Source: Pseudomonadota bacterium (lineage in GTDB: Bacteria; Pseudomonadota; Alphaproteobacteria; Rhizobiales; Rhizobiaceae). Taken from it: 5,043 nt of DNA. Location: the NCBI GenBank assembly GCA_003242525.1, contig QGUU01000234.1:1-5043 (forward strand), read 5' to 3'. The position numbers were made by a program, and so were the translations under genes. The notes beneath the pieces were generated by a model. It was not told the origin of the DNA. It did not search any database and was given only the letters and a program-made list of their open reading frames with translations. Below, one piece after another: positions 1 to 5,043 of this stretch (the first letter of the stretch is position 1; the number at the start of each line of letters is the position of its first letter).

Positions 1-644
1 TTGTCGAAGGCGGTGGACGTCGACGCGGCGCCCGTGCCGCTGACCTTGAGGCTGAGTACCGAGGCGTTGTTGCCCGAGGCGACAGTAAACGTCTTGTCGA
101 GCATTCCGGTCTTGGCGCTGCCGCTGTCGATGAGGCGGGTCTTCGTGTAGTCGACGTCGATGGTGCCGGTCGTGACATTTCCGCTGGAATCACGATTGTA
201 GGAAGTCATGACCGTCAGATTGCCCGAGCCGGTCGTCTTGAGCAGGTTGGAACCGGCGTAGTTCGCACCGGCGACGTTGTCCTTCAGCTGGGCCTGAAGC
301 GTTTCGATCTCGGTCTGGATCTTCGCGCGGTCCTCGGCGCCAGCCGTCTTGGCGAGCAGAACCTTTTCCTTGATGCTGTCGACGACCTCGATGGCGGATT
401 TCATCGCGGTATAGGCGGTGTCCACCTTGCCGGCACCCAGGCCAAGCGCGTCCTGAAGAACGGAATTCGCCTTGTTGTCGGAGCGCATGGTGGTGGCGAT
501 CGACCAATAGGCGGAGTTGTCGGAGGCTTCCGCGACGCGGTAGCCGGTGGAAATGCGTGACTGGGTGGTTTCAAGGGCCTTGTTGGTGGCCGCCAGGCTC
601 TGCAGCGCAGTGAGCGCAGAGGTATTGGTCATGATGGATGCCAT
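1..644 (-). CDS. flaA: Flagellin, N-terminal part (3' end cut by window edge)
   Basis: Filament subunit, exported by the flagellar type III system and polymerised outside the cell. The frame reads 214 codons from ATG at 644 to the window edge without a stop. Residues 1-135 form the conserved D0/D1 helical region: MTNTSALTALQSL at 5-17, a TQSRISTGYRV stretch at 27-37, and SDNSAYWSIATTMRSDN at 41-57, typical of rhizobial flagellins. From about residue 137 the sequence becomes Ser/Thr/Gly-rich with no helical pattern (27 Ser or Thr in 78 residues), as expected for the surface-exposed variable domain. The C-terminal D1/D0 helices lie outside the window. ATG 644 is preferred because AAAAGG lies about 10 bases upstream; Met5 (ATG at 632) is a possible alternative. 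The symbol flaA follows the position after fliP in rhizobia. Rhizobia carry several flagellin paralogues, so the exact one is uncertain. Confidence 0.95.
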   Translation of the reverse strand, partial: MASIMTNTSALTALQSLAATNKALETTQSRISTGYRVAEASDNSAYWSIATTMRSDNKANSVLQDALGLGAGKVDTAYTAMKSAIEVVDSIKEKVLLAKTAGAEDRAKIQTEIETLQAQLKDNVAGANYAGSNLLKTTGSGNLTVMTSYNRDSSGNVTTGTIDVDYTKTRLIDSGSAKTGMLDKTFTVASGNNASVLSLKVSGTGAASTSTAFD

Positions 645-655
645 GATTACACGTA

Positions 656-661
656 CCTTTT
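656..661 (-). promoter_or_regulatory. Ribosome binding site of the flagellin gene
   Basis: AAAAGG on the minus strand lies about 11 bases before the ATG at 644. It is the only purine-rich Shine-Dalgarno-like stretch close to either candidate start. It supports ATG 644 over the internal ATG at 632, which would be over 20 bases away. Confidence 0.55.
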
Positions 662-677
662 ACATGGAAACTGACTA

Positions 678-698
678 CATACCGGCCCGACCGGTATG
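678..698 (-). promoter_or_regulatory. Perfect stem-loop in the flagellin leader, proximal
   Basis: On the minus strand CATACCGG, five loop bases TCGGG, then CCGGTATG form a perfect 8-bp stem. It ends 33 bases before the flagellin ATG, so if transcription starts upstream it lies in the 5' untranslated region. There is no T-run after it, so it does not look like an intrinsic terminator. In alphaproteobacteria flagellin mRNA is controlled post-transcriptionally by FlbT, which acts on the leader in Caulobacter. A role of this hairpin in that control or in mRNA stability is inference only. Confidence 0.45.
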
Positions 699-718
699 AC
701 GGTGCGGCATCATGCCAA

Positions 719-738
719 TGATCGCAGAAACGCGATCA
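719..738 (-). promoter_or_regulatory. Perfect stem-loop in the flagellin leader, distal
   Basis: TGATCGC and GCGATCA form a perfect 7-bp stem around a 6-base loop, ending 74 bases before the flagellin ATG. A smaller 11-base dyad, GGCAT-C-ATGCC at 706-716, sits between this and the proximal stem. That spacing fits either a folded leader RNA or a protein-binding DNA dyad, and the sequence alone cannot separate the two. Confidence 0.35.
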
Positions 739-905
739 CCCGCCATCTGTGAGCGCATAATGTCCGCAAGTTCCTACCAAACGGATAAGACCCAGGGTTA
801 ACGTGTACATTTTTTGCACCGGCTTCATGGTTGAGCGGCCGCGCGGGAGAGGCGCGCCAGCGGACAACAGCTTCGCGCAATCCAGATCGGTCTAGATGTG
901 AGGCG

Positions 906-920
906 GCCTGATATTCAGGC
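906..920 (+). repeat. 15-base perfect dyad before the TPR-glycosyltransferase gene
   Basis: GCCTGA-TAT-TCAGGC is a perfect inverted repeat with 6-base arms and a 3-base centre, ending 27 bases before the ATG at 948. It could be an operator for a dimeric regulator or a small hairpin in the leader. No known regulator is recognised from it. Confidence 0.35.
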
Positions 921-937
921 AGCGCACGATCCGCTGT

Positions 938-943
938 GAGGGG
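938..943 (+). promoter_or_regulatory. Ribosome binding site that decides the TPR-glycosyltransferase start
   Basis: GAGGGG is followed by ACCA and then ATG at 948, so its GAGG core is 6 bases from that ATG. The in-frame GTG at 936 overlaps this element and has no Shine-Dalgarno-like sequence before it, so ATG 948 is the better start. Confidence 0.6.
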
Positions 944-947
944 ACCA

Positions 948-2576
948 ATGCCGCCAGCAAATATCGCCCGCAAGGCAGAAGCCGAGCCGATTGCCAGCCG
1001 TCGCCCAGTCGAAGCCGGACTTGTCCGAGGCGCAGAAGCGCTGCTGCAGGCAATGGCCAGCGGCACAAGCATTCCGCTTCCGACCGGACCGCAAGACTGG
1101 GGGCAGAGCCGCAAGGCGGTCAAGAAGGCCGCACGCCTGATCAGGCAGGCAACGGAGGCTCTTGACGCGCGGCGGTACAAGGCGGCCGAAGCGCTGCTCG
1201 ACGAGGCCATCGCCCTTCTTGAGTCGCCACCTTCGCAATTGTGGTTCTACCGCCTACTCGCTGCAGCCAAGGGGGCAAACTACGAATATGTGGTCAACAA
1301 TTATCCGCGCATCCGCGCGCTCGCTTCCGGTCCGGAGGAAGTCGCGGTCGCAGACCGGATCTGGATAGACTGCCTGGTCGCCGGCGGCTTTTTCCGGGAA
1401 GCCCTGCAGGAGGCGGAGAAGCTTTCTGCCGGCAGTGCCGTCACGGCCGCGTCGCTGAGGCCCGTCCTTGGTGTCATCCATGCGCGGCTCGGCGATCTGC
1501 CCAAGGCCATCGCAATCCAGAAATCGGCCCTGGAGGACGACCCCGGGAACGTGCTTGCCCGCTGGAACCTCTCCATCCATCAGCTCGAGGCGGGAGATCT
1601 GCCTGAAGCCTTCGAGAATTACGAGGCGCGTTGGGACTGGCACGACTTTCCCTCCGAGCGGCGGACATTCGACATTCCGCGCTGGCAGGGCGAGGAGCCC
1701 GAAGGCAAGCGCATCCTCGTGTGGCGGGAGCAGGGCATCGGCGACGAAATCCGCTTTGCCGGGGTTCTGCCGGATCTTGTATCCGCGGGTGCGCAGGTGA
1801 CCTTCGAATGCAGCCCGAAACTTCTTCCATTATTCCGGAATGCCTTTCCGGAGGTGGAAGTGCGCGCGGAACAGCCTGCCCCGCAGCGCCGGGCGCGCGA
1901 CTACAGGGACTTCGATTTTCAGATTCCCGTCGGCTCGCTTGCGCGGCATTTTCGGCCCACGGTGGCAAAGATGCAGGAACGTTGCCGGCCATGGCTCAAG
2001 CGTGATGCCGAAATAGAAGGCCGCCTGCGTGCCGACATGAATGCTGCGCCCCATGAGCCCGTGATCGGCCTATGCTGGCGGTCGGCCAACCGCAACCTGC
2101 AGCGAAATCATCACTATGTGCAGGCGGAATATCTGGCGCCGCTCAAGCTGCTTGGCGCCACAAAGTTCATCTGCCTGCAATATGACGAATGCAGCGAAGA
2201 GCTCGCTTCGATGCGGGACCTTGGCCTGCCGATTTATGAGTTCTCCAGCATAAACCAGACGAACGATCTCCTGTCCGCCTCCTATCTTGCCGGTGCGTGC
2301 GATCTGGTCATCTCGGCCGGTACGGCCACGGCGGAGCTTGCGGCTGGACTTGGGGTGCCGACGGTTCTGTTCGGAATTCCCCGCTCCCAGATCCAGCTTG
2401 GAACGGATGGGGTGCCATGGCATCCGGCGACCCGTTTCCTGCCGCTTAACCCGGACGATCCGATCGGCGTCGCCAAGTCCGTCCTCTTCCAATGGAAAGA
2501 GATCGCCGCCTGGGCCAGTCAGGTGACGAATGCGGACCGGCAGGGCGACTGGACGCTATCCTTCCCCGGGGCCTGA
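948..2576 (+). CDS. TPR-repeat protein with C-terminal GT-B-like glycosyltransferase domain (possible flagellin-modifying enzyme)
   Basis: Encodes 542 residues from ATG 948 (546 from GTG 936). No signal peptide or membrane segment is visible, so it is probably cytoplasmic. Residues about 56-230 are helical TPR-type repeats; the clearest are about 169-200 (VIHARLGDLPKAIAIQKSAL) and 201-232 (ARWNLSIHQLEAGDLPEAFE). An ENYEARWDWHDF stretch then leads into the catalytic part. About 254-277 (GKRILVWREQGIGDEIRFAG) looks like the first strand-loop of a GT-B fold. The second Rossmann half has PVIGLCWRS near 371 and DLVISAGTATAELAAGLGVP near 452-471, the sugar-nucleotide-binding region seen in TPR-linked GT41/GT9-like enzymes. 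The gene is divergent from flagellin and convergent with fliP. Caulobacter FlmG has the same plan and glycosylates flagellin, so a similar role here is plausible but inferred. The donor sugar and catalytic residues are not established. A non-flagellar glycosyltransferase is the alternative. Confidence 0.85.
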   Translation: MPPANIARKAEAEPIASRRPVEAGLVRGAEALLQAMASGTSIPLPTGPQDWGQSRKAVKKAARLIRQATEALDARRYKAAEALLDEAIALLESPPSQLWFYRLLAAAKGANYEYVVNNYPRIRALASGPEEVAVADRIWIDCLVAGGFFREALQEAEKLSAGSAVTAASLRPVLGVIHARLGDLPKAIAIQKSALEDDPGNVLARWNLSIHQLEAGDLPEAFENYEARWDWHDFPSERRTFDIPRWQGEEPEGKRILVWREQGIGDEIRFAGVLPDLVSAGAQVTFECSPKLLPLFRNAFPEVEVRAEQPAPQRRARDYRDFDFQIPVGSLARHFRPTVAKMQERCRPWLKRDAEIEGRLRADMNAAPHEPVIGLCWRSANRNLQRNHHYVQAEYLAPLKLLGATKFICLQYDECSEELASMRDLGLPIYEFSSINQTNDLLSASYLAGACDLVISAGTATAELAAGLGVPTVLFGIPRSQIQLGTDGVPWHPATRFLPLNPDDPIGVAKSVLFQWKEIAAWASQVTNADRQGDWTLSFPGA

Positions 2577-2603
2577 AAGGCAGCCTGCGACGAGCACCTA
2601 TCG

Positions 2604-2636
2604 GGCGCCCGGCTCAACCATTGTGAGTCGTGCGCC
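2604..2636. terminator. Stem-loop between convergent genes, terminator-like
   Basis: GGCGCCCGGCTCA (2604-2616) pairs with TGAGTCGTGCGCC (2624-2636) around a 7-base loop. Of 13 positions, 11 are Watson-Crick, one is G-T, and one is mismatched. It lies 27 bases after the stop of the TPR-glycosyltransferase and 8 bases after the stop of fliP, the right place to end both transcripts or protect their 3' ends. No T-tract follows on either strand, so it is not a textbook intrinsic terminator and may work with Rho or as an mRNA-end stabiliser. Confidence 0.5.
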
Positions 2637-2644
2637 AAACCGGA

Positions 2645-3376
2645 CTAGGTGAACGAGCGCACCAGCGAGCCGACGAGCAGGTTCCAGCCATCGATCAGCA
2701 CGAAGAAGAGGATCTTGAACGGCAGCGAAACCACTGTCGGCGGCAGCATCATCATGCCCATGGCCATGGTGATGGTGGCCACGATGAGGTCAATGACGAG
2801 GAACGGCAGCACGATCAGGAAGCCGATCTCGAAGCCGCGCCGTATTTCCGAGATCATGAAGGCCGGCACCAGGATGCGCAGGTCGATCGACTCGGGAGAG
2901 ACCTGCTGGCCGCGCTCGCGTGCAAGGTCGGCGAACAGATCAAGGTCCTTGTCGCGCACATTGCGCAGCATGAAACCGCGGAAGGGCTCGGAAATCTGCT
3001 CCAGCGCCTCGACCTGGCCAATCTGATTGTTCATAAGAGGCCGTACGCCATTGTTCCACGCCTGGTCGAAAGTCGGCGCCATGACATAGAAGGTCATGAA
3101 CAGCGACAGCGAGATCAGGATCAGGTTGGCGGGGGTCGACTGCAGGCCGATACCTGCTCGCAGGATCGAGAAGGCGATGACGAAGCGGGTGAAGCTCGTC
3201 ACCATGATGAGCAGGCCCGGTGCCACCGAAAGCACGCTGAGGAGCCCGAACATCTGGATGATGTAGGCGACGGTAGTGCCGTTCGCCTGGGCGATGCCAC
3301 CCAGATCGATCTGCTGCGCTGCTGCCTGGACCACACCGGCGAGCAGAACCCAAAGAGCAAGAACAAGTCGGTTCAT
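2645..3376 (-). CDS. fliP: Flagellar biosynthesis protein FliP (type III export gate)
   Basis: Inner-membrane component of the flagellar type III secretion export gate, which with FliQ and FliR forms the channel for rod, hook and filament subunits. The 243-residue length matches the usual size of about 245. Residues 1-20 (MNRLVLALWVLLAGVVQAAA) are a likely cleavable signal peptide, as known for FliP. Hydrophobic segments lie at about 45-72, 85-103, 185-208 and 219-239. Both family signatures are visible: APGLLIMVTSFTRFVI at 52-67 and MMMLPPTVVSLPFKILFF at 208-225. The central 104-165 stretch is the polar loop. The ATG at 3376 overlaps the fliL stop as ATGA with no strong ribosome binding site, so translation is probably coupled to fliL. 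It is the last gene of this minus-strand run. The gene is intact. Confidence 0.97.
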   Translation of the reverse strand: MNRLVLALWVLLAGVVQAAAQQIDLGGIAQANGTTVAYIIQMFGLLSVLSVAPGLLIMVTSFTRFVIAFSILRAGIGLQSTPANLILISLSLFMTFYVMAPTFDQAWNNGVRPLMNNQIGQVEALEQISEPFRGFMLRNVRDKDLDLFADLARERGQQVSPESIDLRILVPAFMISEIRRGFEIGFLIVLPFLVIDLIVATITMAMGMMMLPPTVVSLPFKILFFVLIDGWNLLVGSLVRSFT

Positions 3377-3879
3377 TCGAACAGCAGCGTCCGGATCAGG
3401 ACGTCCTTGGCCTGCCCGCCGCTACGGATCGCCGCACGCTCCCGGAGGTCGGCCTTAAGATGCTGGTAGCCGCTGGCACCCTCCACCTGGTGCAGCTTCA
3501 CCGTGCGCATGAAGGCCAAAATGTCCTGGTGGATCGCTTCCTTCATCTCCAGCGATTGCGGCCTTTCGAACAGGATCGAAGCGTCCATTCGCACCCAGAC
3601 GTCCGCTGGCGCGGCCAGATTGGTGGTGATCGGAGCCAGGTCCACAAGTACCGGCCCTTCCGTCACAGCAGACTCTTCAGGTGCGAGTTCGGCCTTGTCT
3701 GCTTCGTGGTCAGCCTGCGCCGGCGGCGGCGATGGCGGTGTTTCCGAACGTTTCAGATAGCCGCCTGCGAACCAGCCAATGCCCACCGCCGCGGCAGTCA
3801 TTGCCGCGAGCATCCCTAGCTGCACCGCTATGGAGGGGCTTTTCGACGCCGCCTGCTGGTCGGTTTCCGTCAGAGCCAT
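3373..3879 (-). CDS. fliL: Flagellar basal body-associated protein FliL
   Basis: Single-pass inner-membrane protein that associates with the stator and basal body and supports motor function. It has 168 residues: a short cytoplasmic N-terminus, one membrane segment at about 17-42 (IAVQLGMLAAMTAAAVGIGW and following), a Pro- and acid-rich linker at about 46-74, and a periplasmic FliL domain at about 75-168. That domain ends in LKADLRERAAIRSGGQAKDV followed by LIRTLLFE, matching the family's C-terminal pattern. ATG 3879 is chosen because AAGGGG lies 6 bases upstream and the membrane segment then falls near the N-terminus. The longer in-frame extension to 4020 runs over the end of flgH and reads as non-native sequence. 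It starts 10 bases after the flgH stop and overlaps the fliP start by 4 bases. Confidence 0.95.
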   Translation of the reverse strand: MALTETDQQAASKSPSIAVQLGMLAAMTAAAVGIGWFAGGYLKRSETPPSPPPAQADHEADKAELAPEESAVTEGPVLVDLAPITTNLAAPADVWVRMDASILFERPQSLEMKEAIHQDILAFMRTVKLHQVEGASGYQHLKADLRERAAIRSGGQAKDVLIRTLLFE

Positions 3880-3885
3880 CCCATG

Positions 3886-3891
3886 CCCCTT
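3886..3891 (-). promoter_or_regulatory. Ribosome binding site of fliL
   Basis: AAGGGG on the minus strand, 6 bases before ATG 3879 and overlapping the TAA stop of flgH. It is the strongest Shine-Dalgarno-like site in this operon and fixes the fliL start far downstream of the first in-frame ATG at 4020. Confidence 0.65.
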
Positions 3892-4594
3892 AGAATGGCA
3901 GGATCTGGTCCAGCACCTGCTGCCCATAGGCCGGTTGCTGGATTTCCGATACCCGGCCACGACCGCCATAGGAAATGCGCGCCTCGGCGATCCGGTCGTA
4001 GGAAATGGTGTTCGCCGCACCGATGTCGGACGGGCGCACGATACCTGCGATGGTCAGTACCCTGAGTTCCGCATTCACGCGCACTTCCTGCGAGCCCCTG
4101 ATCATGAGGTTGCCGTTCGGCAATACGTCGGTGACGACAGCGGCCACGTTCAGGTCCAGGTTCTCCGAACGCTCGATGGCCCCGTCGGCATTGGTCTCGG
4201 TCTTGGAATCGATCGAGGCGGCCCCCTTGCCTGACGTGCTGAAATCGTCCCAGCCGAGGTTGGCGCCGAAGCCCAGGGCGCGCTTCGAGGTGCGGCTGCG
4301 GTCGTTCTGGTTTTTCAGACGGGCGCGGTCATTGATCTTGATCTTCACGGTCAGAATGTCCCCAACCTGCAGCGCGCGCGGGTCGGTGAACAGCCGGCTC
4401 TGCCGGTCGTTCCAAAGCGAAAAGCGCTTGACCGGCTTGGCCGGCGCCTCCGGGTACCGGTAGGCAGCGACACTTCCGGTTTCGATGCCGGACCCCACCG
4501 GCGAAAGCGCCGGTTCCTTGTTGACCTCGCTAAGGTTGGAGGCGCAGCCGCCCAGCAGGCCGGCGAGCAGAATGACGGGTAGTTGACGTTTCAT
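3890..4594 (-). CDS. flgH: Flagellar L-ring lipoprotein FlgH
   Basis: Outer-membrane lipoprotein that assembles the L ring, the bushing through which the flagellar rod crosses the outer membrane; it works with the P-ring protein FlgI. It has 234 residues. The N-terminus MKRQLPVILLAGLLGGCAS has a basic start, a hydrophobic core and a lipobox (LGGC) with the acylated cysteine at residue 17, giving a mature protein of 218 residues. Family motifs follow in order: SLWNDRQSRLFTDPRALQVG at 59-78, VVTDVLPNGNLMIRGSQEV at 153-171, and IAGIVRPSDIGAANTISYDR at 182-201. The ATG overlaps the motE stop as ATGA and has little Shine-Dalgarno sequence, which suggests translational coupling. It appears complete. 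Confidence 0.97.
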   Translation of the reverse strand: MKRQLPVILLAGLLGGCASNLSEVNKEPALSPVGSGIETGSVAAYRYPEAPAKPVKRFSLWNDRQSRLFTDPRALQVGDILTVKIKINDRARLKNQNDRSRTSKRALGFGANLGWDDFSTSGKGAASIDSKTETNADGAIERSENLDLNVAAVVTDVLPNGNLMIRGSQEVRVNAELRVLTIAGIVRPSDIGAANTISYDRIAEARISYGGRGRVSEIQQPAYGQQVLDQILPF

Positions 4595-5043
4595 GAGGGG
4601 TCCACACGGCGCGCGGCGCTTGCCATGATGCCGGTCAATGTGGCGGCCGCCTTCGTATCCATTTCGTTGAGGATGATGCCGGCCTTTCGTGGCTCCAGCT
4701 TCATCAGGATTGCGGCGGCAAGTTCGGCATTGACCGCCGCCAGCCGCTCGGCCGCAGCGTCCGGCTTCATATCGGCATAGATGTTGACGACGCTATCCTG
4801 GGCGCGGGCAAGAAAGACCTCCCGCCGTTTCAGCCAGGATTCATAATCGGCGCGTTTTTCCTCCAGCGCCTCGATGCGCCTGTCGAGCTCTTCCTGAAGC
4901 TTCTTCAGTTCCGCCGCCTGAAGGGCATAGCGCCGGTCGCGCGCGGCGTCGGCAATGTTTGAACAGAATCGTTCGATCTCGCTCTGACTTGCCGCGTCCG
5001 GGATGGACGGCAGGGTAGCGACGGGCTTCTCGCGTTCAAGCTC
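4591..5043 (-). CDS. motE: MotE, periplasmic motility protein (C-terminal part; 5' end outside window)
   Basis: MotE is known in Sinorhizobium meliloti as a periplasmic chaperone for the motility protein MotC. The last 150 residues are visible, in frame up to the right edge; the start and signal sequence lie beyond 5043. By position in the visible part, 41-82 is a charged helix that is probably coiled coil (LQAAELKKLQEELDRRIEAL). About 86-140 is a compact helical domain with VVNIYADMKPDAAAERLAAV and ILMKLEPRKAGIILNEMD, the MgtE-N-like fold annotated in MotE proteins. The single visible cysteine is in ERFCSNIADA (visible residue 27), a candidate for the disulphide reported for MotE dimers. The TGA overlaps the flgH start by 4 bases, and in rhizobia the gene usually follows flgI. 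Identity rests on family pattern and context. Confidence 0.88.
   Translation of the reverse strand, partial: ELEREKPVATLPSIPDAASQSEIERFCSNIADAARDRRYALQAAELKKLQEELDRRIEALEEKRADYESWLKRREVFLARAQDSVVNIYADMKPDAAAERLAAVNAELAAAILMKLEPRKAGIILNEMDTKAAATLTGIMASAARRVDPS

Larger units (their letters stand above)
645..947. other. Divergent intergenic region between flagellin and TPR-glycosyltransferase
   Basis: About 300 bases with no credible gene. It must hold the promoters of both flanking genes, which are transcribed away from each other. The most AT-rich part is about 797-816 (GTTAAC, then a run of T), 150-170 bases before the flagellin start and 130-150 before the other gene, which makes it the likeliest promoter or activator-binding zone. 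I could not assign a clear sigma-70, sigma-28 or sigma-54 promoter on either strand. The flagellin-side half contains the leader stem-loops; the other half is GC-rich with a 15-base dyad at 906-920. Confidence 0.6.

Noticed and set aside
190..507. Open frame of 105 codons on the minus strand inside the flagellin
   Set aside because: It is a shifted frame of the flagellin D0/D1 coding sequence, rich in Arg, Gly and His with no start signal, and it lies fully within a confident gene.
764..781. Sigma-54-like promoter for flagellin (TTGGTAGGAACTTGCGG on the minus strand)
   Set aside because: The GG and GC elements are one base too close for the strict -24/-12 spacing, and rhizobial flagellins are not generally known to use sigma-54.
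835..858. GCGGCCGC and GGCGCGCC close together, resembling a cloning polylinker
   Set aside because: These are rare-cutter palindromes that occur by chance in GC-rich DNA. No other vector-like sequence is present, and the flanking genes are natural neighbours.
710..1210. Open frame of 166 codons on the minus strand across the divergent region
   Set aside because: It runs antisense into the TPR-glycosyltransferase, has an Ala/Arg/Ser-rich composition and matches no family I recognise. It also covers the flagellin leader and promoter region.
2630..3469. Long open frame of 279 codons on the plus strand opposite fliP
   Set aside because: It is antisense to fliP and the end of fliL, both of which have clear family motifs. 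Its product is a low-complexity His/Asp/Arg-rich string typical of the reverse strand of a GC-rich gene.
3880..4020. In-frame N-terminal extension of fliL to an ATG at 4020
   Set aside because: It overlaps the end of flgH, reads as shadow sequence, and would bury the membrane segment. The strong ribosome binding site at 3886-3891 points to ATG 3879.

Overview
The window is a piece of a flagellar gene cluster from an alphaproteobacterium, most likely a member of the Rhizobiales (Rhizobium, Sinorhizobium, Agrobacterium and relatives). Three observations support this: the GC-rich composition, the gene order motE-flgH-fliL-fliP leading toward a flagellin gene, and the presence of MotE, a motility protein known from rhizobia. 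The flagellin also has the rhizobial-type N-terminus with the SDNSAYWSIATTMRSDN core. The genus cannot be fixed from this window alone.

Layout. Positions 1-644 (minus) hold the N-terminal 214 codons of a flagellin, cut by the left edge. Positions 645-947 are a divergent intergenic region. It carries the flagellin leader with two perfect stem-loops and a smaller dyad, an AT-rich island that may hold a promoter, and a perfect 15-base dyad just before the gene on the other strand. Positions 948-2576 (plus) encode a 542-residue protein with N-terminal TPR repeats and a C-terminal GT-B-like glycosyltransferase domain. Positions 2577-2644 separate this gene from the convergent fliP and contain a 13-bp stem-loop. 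Positions 2645-5043 (minus) are a tightly packed run transcribed motE (5' end missing) -> flgH -> fliL -> fliP, with 4-base ATGA overlaps at motE/flgH and fliL/fliP and a 10-base gap at flgH/fliL.

How the genes fit together. FlgH forms the outer-membrane L ring, FliP belongs to the export gate of the flagellar type III secretion system, FliL supports the stator and motor, MotE is a periplasmic motility factor, and flagellin is the filament subunit. The TPR-glycosyltransferase sits head to head with the flagellin and tail to tail with fliP, so it is an oppositely oriented gene inside a flagellar locus. The best hypothesis is a flagellin-modifying glycosyltransferase with the same domain plan as Caulobacter FlmG, where TPRs bind flagellin and the GT domain transfers the sugar. 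This is inferred from domains and context and is not shown by the sequence. No RNA genes, insertion sequences or CRISPR arrays were seen.
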